This document shows, piece after piece, positions 5,542-9,617 of a DNA stretch of 9,617 nucleotides (position 1 is the first letter of the stretch; each line of letters begins with the position of its first letter). Made by a program: the position numbers and the translations under genes. This DNA is from Pseudomonadota bacterium (GTDB lineage Bacteria > Pseudomonadota > Gammaproteobacteria > Burkholderiales > SG8-39): positions 1-9,617 of the forward strand of contig JAJZUN010000075.1 in the NCBI GenBank assembly GCA_021848555.1. The letters are read 5' to 3'. Under the pieces are notes generated by a model that saw only the letters and a list, made by a program, of their open reading frames with translations, was not told the DNA's origin and did not search any database.

Positions 5542-5547
5542 TATCAT
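5542..5547 (+). promoter_or_regulatory. Possible -10 box TATCAT for the HicA-like gene
   Basis: TATCAT lies 34 nt upstream of the chosen start codon, after the msrA hairpin, in the context GGCTATCATGAG. No clear -35 is seen about 17 bp upstream, so support is weak. Confidence 0.3.
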
Positions 5548-5581
5548 GAGTGCAGGCCAATTCCCGGACAAGGGGTCTGCG

Positions 5582-5875
5582 ATGAGCCACAAGCACGAAC
5601 ACCTGATCGAGTCCATCTTTCGCGACCCGATCACCGCCAACCTCCACTGGCGCGAAGTGGAGTCGCTGCTGCATCATCTCGGCGCCGAGATAGAGTCGTT
5701 GTCGGGCGCGCGCCTGCGGGTGAAACTCAACGGCCATGAAGACGTCTTGCACCGCCCGCATCACGGCAATACGCTGGATCGTTCGGCGATCAAGATCCTG
5801 CGCGAGTATCTGGCCCGTGCCCGGGTTACGCCGTCGTTGTTTGCGGCGGGCAAACCCGGCGGCAAGGATGCCTAA
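5582..5875 (+). CDS. HicA-like small protein, solitary
   Basis: This 97-aa protein resembles the HicA/YcfA fold (a double-stranded-RNA-binding-like mRNA interferase) in its solitary proteobacterial form. The pattern is IFRDPITANLHWREVESLL (12-30), HLGAEIESLSGARLRVKLNG (32-51), LHRPHHGNTLDRSAIKILRE (56-75) and a terminal RVTPSLF. In HicA toxins the catalytic His follows a Gly-Ser (GSH); here that stretch reads SGARL, without His, although H57, H60 and H61 lie nearby. No HicB antitoxin is adjacent, so a toxin role is doubtful. The start at 5582 is chosen for AAGGGG 6 nt upstream and because the family begins about here; an in-frame ATG at 5546 adds 12 residues with no ribosome site. It overlaps the cupin gene by 8 bp. 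Confidence 0.78.
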   Translation: MSHKHEHLIESIFRDPITANLHWREVESLLHHLGAEIESLSGARLRVKLNGHEDVLHRPHHGNTLDRSAIKILREYLARARVTPSLFAAGKPGGKDA

Positions 5876-6191
5876 CCTGTTTGCCGATCTGCGCCCGAAC
5901 CCCGGCGCGGAGCAGGCGCTCGAGCTGCTGTCCCGCCCGGGAATGAGGATAGAGCGCATCGTTTCCACCGGGCAGGCGAGCCCGCCGGGGTTCTGGTACG
6001 ACCAGCCGCAGGCGGAGTGGGTACTGCTGCTGCGGGGCGAGGCCAGCCTCGCCTTCGAGGACGAGCCTGCGCCGCGCTTGATGAAAGCGGGTGATTTCGT
6101 CGATATCGCGGCGCATCGCCGGCACCGGGTGGAATCCACCGCCGCGCTTACCCTGTGGCTGGCAGTGCATTACGACCGAAGGGAGTCCTAG
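5868..6191 (+). CDS. Cupin-domain protein
   Basis: This is a 107-aa single-domain cupin. After an N-terminal region ([19 protein letters not shown]), the barrel shows [22 protein letters not shown] (42-63), which is cupin motif 1 with the conserved Glu-Trp and Gly. Motif 2 is [20 protein letters not shown] (71-90), followed by the strand LTLWLAVHY. The first motif lacks the usual HxH metal ligands, leaving E50 and H83/H86, so metal binding is uncertain. The substrate is unknown. The ATG at 5868 overlaps the HicA-like stop by 8 bp and has only AAGG 3 nt upstream, implying translational coupling to that gene. Its stop codon lies in a CTAG shared with the convergent FKBP stop. No enzyme name is justified. 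Confidence 0.85.
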   Translation: MPNLFADLRPNPGAEQALELLSRPGMRIERIVSTGQASPPGFWYDQPQAEWVLLLRGEASLAFEDEPAPRLMKAGDFVDIAAHRRHRVESTAALTLWLAVHYDRRES

Positions 6192-6502
6192 CGACGACTG
6201 AAAGGAGTCCCCGGAGGGGGCGGCTGGCGTGCGCCGTAGCCGAGTTCGGGCGGGATGGTCAGTTTCCTTTTGCCGCCCACCAGCATGCCCTGCACGCCCT
6301 CATCCCAGCCGCGGATGACCTGGCCCGCACCCAGTCGAAACACGAAAGGTTCGTTGCGGTCCTTGCTGGAGTCGAATTTGCTGCCGCTGGTGAGCCAGCC
6401 GGTGTAGTGCACGCTGACGCTCTGGCCGGCGGCTGCAACGGCGCCGGCGCCCGGCGCAAGGTCCTCGATGGTCAAACCGCTGCTGGTCTTGCTGATCGAC
6501 AT
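6188..6502 (-). CDS. FKBP-type peptidyl-prolyl isomerase, C-terminus missing
   Basis: This is a 104-aa cytoplasmic FKBP-fold prolyl cis-trans isomerase of the small free-standing type. Active-pocket residues can be aligned with FKBP12: Y33 (VHYTG), D44 (SKFDSS), F53/F55 (EPFVF), V62-I63 and W66 (QVIRGW), and Y89 (LGYGAR). After GYGAR the usual GAGGVIPPNATLVFEVELL is replaced by [12 protein letters not shown] and stop. The last beta strand, which closes the sheet and supplies a pocket Phe, is therefore absent. Neither other minus-strand frame restores it. The start ATG has AGAGG 6 nt upstream. The stop shares CTAG with the convergent cupin stop. A TACAAT -10-like box 25 nt upstream suggests its own promoter. 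Activity may be lost; a frameshift or deletion seems likely. Confidence 0.85.
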   Translation of the reverse strand: MSISKTSSGLTIEDLAPGAGAVAAAGQSVSVHYTGWLTSGSKFDSSKDRNEPFVFRLGAGQVIRGWDEGVQGMLVGGKRKLTIPPELGYGARQPPPPGTPFSRR

Positions 6503-6527
6503 GGCTGCCTCTGCTTAAGAAAGCGCC

Positions 6528-6533
6528 ATTGTA
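6528..6533 (-). promoter_or_regulatory. Possible -10 box TACAAT for the FKBP gene
   Basis: On the minus strand TACAAT (five of six bases of the consensus) lies 25 nt upstream of the FKBP start codon, in the 60-bp gap after the cyclase gene. No clear -35 is seen at the right distance. Confidence 0.4.
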
Positions 6534-6544
6534 GTGCCTGGCCG

Positions 6545-6559
6545 CCCGGCCGTCCCGGG
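6545..6559 (-). terminator. Short GC hairpin after the cyclase gene
   Basis: CCCGG-N5-CCGGG lies 3 nt beyond the cyclase stop codon. It has five G-C pairs but no T-tract, so a terminating role is uncertain. Confidence 0.3.
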
Positions 6560-6562
6560 GTC

Positions 6563-8389
6563 TCAGCCGTCGAACTCGACCCGGTTGCGTCCGCCTTCCT
6601 TGGCCCGATACAGTGCCGTGTCGGCACGCGCGATCAGGGTTTCGCCGCTATCGCCGTCGTGGTGGAAGGCGGCGACGCCCACGCTGATGGTGAGCGCAAG
6701 CGAAACGCCGGCCGCGCCCAGGTCCACCGGTGTCGCAGCAACCGCCCGGCGCAGCTTTTCGCCGATGGCCGCAAGCGCCTGCGGCTGCGTTTCGGGCAGG
6801 ATCAGCATGAACTCTTCACCGCCGTAGCGCACCGCAGTATCGGCTTTGCGCACGCAGGCCGCGATGCGCCGGCTTACCTCCTTCAGCACGGCATCGCCCG
6901 CCGGATGTCCGTGGGTGTCGTTGACCCGCTTGAAATGGTCGATGTCGCACATGAGGAGCCCGAGGCCGGATTTGTAGCGCAGTGCCGCGTACACGGCCTC
7001 CTCGAGCCGGATCAGCCCGTAGCGCTTGTTCTTCAGCCGCGTAAGTCCGTCGGTGATGGCGCCGGTGTAGTTGCGCGAATTGATCGCGGCGAGCGTCAAA
7101 TGCACGCCCAGGTTTTCCAGCAGATCTTCTCCCGCCCGGATTTCGGCCGGGATGCCGGTACAAACGAGCAGTCCTACCAGTCGCGTATTCGCGATCACCG
7201 GCAGCGCAAAGCTCAGGCCGCCCGTATCGCGCGTCGACTGCAGCTTCTGCGTGCGGCAGGCATCGACGACAACTTGTGCCGGTATGCCGGCGAGCAACAG
7301 ACGCAATTGCTCGGTGTCGGCGCCGAGTATCTTTTCCAGTTCGCCCTCTCCGCTTGCCGCTCTTGCTTCACGGCCGATCCCGCCCGCGCTGCAGATCCAG
7401 GCGCTGTCCCCGGATTCGAGAAAGAAGGCGATGTGCCTCGGGCGCAGTTTTTCCAGCAGCACGCGCAATACGCCAGCGGCGACGTCGCCGGTCTCCAGAT
7501 TCTTCGAAGCCTCGACCACCAGCGTATAGAGCAGATCGGACTCCGTACGCGCGGCTTCGATGCGTGCCACCTGATCTTGGACGCGCTCCGCCATGTGATT
7601 GAAATCGCGCGCGAGCAGGGTGAGTTCGTTTCTTCCCACCACGTCAGCGCGCGCCGCGAGGTCGCCGGATGCCAGGCGATTGGCCGAACGCGCGATGGCG
7701 TGGACCGAGCGCATCACCAGCAGCCTGAACAGCAGCGCCGTGAGCGCCATTACCAGGACCCCGGCGACCAGGCCCATCACCAGCATGTCATCGCGCCGTT
7801 GCGCGGCCTCGCGTTCCAGCGGCCACAGGTCGTAATCCAGGGAGACGAAAGCGCGCGCGGTTTCCTTTTCCTTATGACAGCTCAGGCAGGCCCGCGAAAA
7901 CGGAATGGCATTGATGACACGCAGCCACCTGGTCCCGTCATCGGCGGTTACCGTGGCAATTGCCGGAAAATCGCCAGGCCGGGTGCTGTCGCAACTCGGG
8001 CAATCCGGATTGTCCTTGACCTGGATGCGGGTGCCGATCGCATTGCGGTCGGAGGCGGCTTTGACAGCACCGTCGCGGGTGAATATCCTGATGTTGCCAG
8101 TATCGGTGACGTTGCGATACTGCGCGGCCTCGGCGGAAATCGCGTCCCATACTTCCTGTCCGCCTCCGGCGACCATGAGCTCGGCGAGATCGGTGGCAAT
8201 CACCAGGCTTTCGTTTCTTGCCGCGATGACATGCTGTTCGGTGAGCAGTTGTTCCTGCTTGTTCTTGAACAGCAGAAATCCGAGCGCGAGGGCCGCCCAG
8301 GTTATCAGCAGCACGCCCAGACCGAGCCGGACCGGAACGCGGTTCCACGGCCGCACCCTGAGTTTGACTCCGAAGTCTTGAGTCTTCAC
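6563..8389 (-). CDS. Membrane diguanylate cyclase with periplasmic heme-c-like sensor
   Basis: This is a 608-aa inner-membrane enzyme expected to make cyclic-di-GMP from two GTP. Order: TM1 about 21-41; periplasmic domain about 42-200 with CPSC (C130, C133) and CLSCH (C168, C171, H172), the latter a covalent heme-c attachment motif; TM2 about 202-226; HAMP linker about 224-278; a GAF-like domain about 285-438; GGDEF domain 441-606. The cyclase is intact: metal-binding DID at 482-484, GHPAGD, GGEEF at 523-527, and an inhibitory RxxD (R514-D517) five residues before it. The sensor resembles c-type-heme input domains of bacterial sensors, so redox state or a gas ligand is a likely signal (inference). 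GTG start with AGGGGA about 6 nt upstream. Divergent from glpD; the FKBP gene lies 60 bp downstream. Confidence 0.93.
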   Translation of the reverse strand: MKTQDFGVKLRVRPWNRVPVRLGLGVLLITWAALALGFLLFKNKQEQLLTEQHVIAARNESLVIATDLAELMVAGGGQEVWDAISAEAAQYRNVTDTGNIRIFTRDGAVKAASDRNAIGTRIQVKDNPDCPSCDSTRPGDFPAIATVTADDGTRWLRVINAIPFSRACLSCHKEKETARAFVSLDYDLWPLEREAAQRRDDMLVMGLVAGVLVMALTALLFRLLVMRSVHAIARSANRLASGDLAARADVVGRNELTLLARDFNHMAERVQDQVARIEAARTESDLLYTLVVEASKNLETGDVAAGVLRVLLEKLRPRHIAFFLESGDSAWICSAGGIGREARAASGEGELEKILGADTEQLRLLLAGIPAQVVVDACRTQKLQSTRDTGGLSFALPVIANTRLVGLLVCTGIPAEIRAGEDLLENLGVHLTLAAINSRNYTGAITDGLTRLKNKRYGLIRLEEAVYAALRYKSGLGLLMCDIDHFKRVNDTHGHPAGDAVLKEVSRRIAACVRKADTAVRYGGEEFMLILPETQPQALAAIGEKLRRAVAATPVDLGAAGVSLALTISVGVAAFHHDGDSGETLIARADTALYRAKEGGRNRVEFDG

Positions 8390-8481
8390 TGCTGTCCCCT
8401 GGGGTTAAGCACGTCCGCTGGAAGCGGCCGCAATGGCCGTGCGACCGCGACCGAAATTTCTCGCTGCCATCTTGATTGCCA

Positions 8482-8487
8482 GTTTAG
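8482..8487 (-). promoter_or_regulatory. Possible -10 box TAAACT for the cyclase gene
   Basis: On the minus strand TAAACT, in the context GTGCTAAACTGG, lies about 95 nt upstream of the GTG start codon. No clear -35 element is seen, so support is weak. Confidence 0.25.
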
Positions 8488-8495
8488 CACCACCG

Positions 8496-8516
8496 TGCGC
8501 CGCCGCAGGAGGCGCA
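8496..8516. other. TGCGCC-N9-GGCGCA inverted repeat between divergent promoters
   Basis: Perfect 6-bp arms lie in the 220-bp gap between the cyclase and glpD genes, 28 bp upstream of the TATAAT box of glpD. It could be a regulator site for glpD, whose homologues are often repressed by GlpR, but no GlpR consensus is claimed. Confidence 0.3.
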
Positions 8517-8543
8517 GGTACGAGGCTGGGCGCGCGGCACTGC

Positions 8544-8549
8544 TATAAT
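8544..8549 (+). promoter_or_regulatory. Consensus -10 box TATAAT upstream of glpD
   Basis: A perfect TATAAT lies 60 nt upstream of the glpD start codon, in the context CTGCTATAATTCC. The region 17 bp upstream is GC-rich and lacks a good -35, which suggests an activator-dependent or otherwise weak promoter. Confidence 0.5.
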
Positions 8550-8609
8550 TCCGTGACCCGCCGCTGCCTCCGAATTCAAGGCGAACACGGGGCCAGGACA
8601 CCTGCCTCA

Positions 8610-9617
8610 ATGGAACACTACGACATTGCCATCATCGGCGGCGGCATCAACGGCGCGGGCGTCGCGCGCGATGCCGCCGGTCGCGGACTCAAAGTGCTGC
8701 TCGCCGAGCAGAACGATTTCGCCTCGGCCACCTCCTCGGCCAGCACCAAACTGATCCATGGCGGGCTGCGCTACCTCGAATACTACGAGTTCCGTCTGGT
8801 GTCGGAGTCCCTGGCCGAGCGCGAAGTGATGCTGACTATCGCGCCGCACATCATCTGGCCGCTGGAGTTTGTGCTGCCGCACGAAACGCATCTGCGCCCG
8901 GCGTGGATGATCCGCGCCGGCCTGTTCCTCTACGATCATATAGGCGGCCGTACCAGCCTGCCCAAGTCGCGCAGCGTAAGGCTCACGCAGGAAGGGCACG
9001 GCGCCGGCCTGAAACCGGCATTCGGCCGGGGTTTTTCCTATTACGATGCCTGGGTGGACGACGCGCGCCTGGTGGTGTTGACGCTTTCCTCGGCGCGCGC
9101 CCACGGCGCGACGGTGCTCTCGCGCACGCGCTGCACCGGCGCCAGGCGCGAGGGCGATTCCTGGCGCGTGGCGCTGCGCGATGAGGCAAGCGGCCGGGGA
9201 AGCGAAGTGCGTGCGCGCATCCTGGTGAATGCAGCCGGCCCCTGGGTGAAGGACCTGCTAGAGCGGGAACTGAACGTCGAGTCCCCCGGCAAGGTGCGCC
9301 TGGTGAAAGGCAGCCATATCGTGGTGCCGCGCATTCACGACCGGCGCCACGCCTATATTCTGCAGAATCCGGACCGGCGTGTGGTGTTCATGATTCCGTA
9401 TGAGCGTGAATTCACCCTGATAGGCACCACCGACGTGCAGGTCACGCAGCAGGATCTCCCGGCCGCGATCTCGGCCGACGAGCTCGGCTACCTGTGCGCG
9501 GCGGCGAGCCGCTACAGCGCGCGCGCGATCACCGCGGAACAGGTGGTCTGGAGCTACAGCGGCGTGCGGCCGCTGTACGACGACGGCAAGGCGGATCCCT
9601 CGGCCATCACCCAGATC
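8610..9617 (+). CDS. glpD: Aerobic glycerol-3-phosphate dehydrogenase, 5' part
   Basis: This frame stays open from 8610 to the window edge, giving 336 residues of a protein of about 500. It is a membrane-associated flavoenzyme that oxidises sn-glycerol 3-phosphate to dihydroxyacetone phosphate and passes electrons to quinone. The FAD dinucleotide fold is at 5-33 (YDIAIIGGGINGAGVARDAA, then E33). The family blocks follow: ATSSASTKLIHGGLRYLE (40-57), EFRLVSESLAEREVML, LRPAWMIRAGLFLYDH, YDAWVDDARLV, NAAGPWVK, KGSHIVVPR, YILQNPDRRVVFMIP, LIGTTDV and WSYSGVRPLYDD. The match to E. coli GlpD is close throughout. The start fits the E. coli N-terminus; the nearest ribosome site is CAGGA, 11 nt upstream, rather distant. 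The C-terminal domain is outside the window. Confidence 0.97.
   Translation, partial: MEHYDIAIIGGGINGAGVARDAAGRGLKVLLAEQNDFASATSSASTKLIHGGLRYLEYYEFRLVSESLAEREVMLTIAPHIIWPLEFVLPHETHLRPAWMIRAGLFLYDHIGGRTSLPKSRSVRLTQEGHGAGLKPAFGRGFSYYDAWVDDARLVVLTLSSARAHGATVLSRTRCTGARREGDSWRVALRDEASGRGSEVRARILVNAAGPWVKDLLERELNVESPGKVRLVKGSHIVVPRIHDRRHAYILQNPDRRVVFMIPYEREFTLIGTTDVQVTQQDLPAAISADELGYLCAAASRYSARAITAEQVVWSYSGVRPLYDDGKADPSAITQI

Noticed and set aside
5582..6191. A type II toxin-antitoxin system
   Set aside because: There is no HicB antitoxin, and the GSH-type catalytic His is absent from the HicA-like protein, so a toxin-antitoxin label is not supported.
6155..8548. A 797-codon open frame on the plus strand
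   Set aside because: It lies opposite the cyclase and FKBP genes, which have clear domains. Its translation has no family motif and is His/Arg/Gln-rich, as expected for an antisense shadow in GC-rich DNA.

Overview
This is a GC-rich, gene-dense proteobacterial chromosome segment. The protein types suggest a betaproteobacterium: a GcvA-like LysR regulator divergent from a DUF2917 protein, a small free-standing FKBP, a HicA-like solitary protein and an E. coli-like GlpD. This assignment rests on protein resemblance judged by eye, not on a search. No integrase, transposase, CRISPR array, rRNA or complete tRNA was seen.

Layout. 44-361 (-) is an unrecognised 105-aa protein. 508-1503 (-) is a LysR regulator, divergent from 1665-1985 (+), a DUF2917 protein. 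1998-2438 (+) is a GNAT acetyltransferase that lacks the C-terminal part of its fold. It runs tail-to-tail into 2417-2659 (-), a nine-cysteine 80-aa protein. 2787-3983 (-) is an MFS transporter. A 364-bp gene-free region rich in palindromes separates it from 4348-4854 (+) and 4851-5483 (+), exported MsrB and MsrA. 5582-5875 (+) is a HicA-like protein and 5868-6191 (+) an overlapping cupin. The cupin converges on 6188-6502 (-), an FKBP prolyl isomerase lacking its usual last strand. 6563-8389 (-) is a membrane diguanylate cyclase with a periplasmic CxxCH motif. 8610-9617 (+) is the 5' part of glpD, cut by the window edge.

How the genes work together. The clearest functional unit is the msrB-msrA pair, whose start and stop overlap by 4 bp. 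Both proteins carry export signals, so the pair should repair methionine sulfoxide in periplasmic proteins. Its leader has tandem palindromes and hairpins that could be control sites. The HicA-like and cupin genes form a second overlapping pair of unknown role. The diguanylate cyclase probably couples a periplasmic heme signal to cyclic-di-GMP and is divergent from glpD (membrane respiratory glycerol-3-phosphate oxidation).

The main oddities are two genes with missing 3' ends (GNAT and FKBP), both at convergent junctions; the asymmetric CPSCD/CLSCH pair in the cyclase sensor; the cysteine spacing of the 80-aa protein; and a tRNA T-arm-like sequence between lysR and the DUF2917 gene. I did not find a clearly new multi-gene defence or mobile system here.
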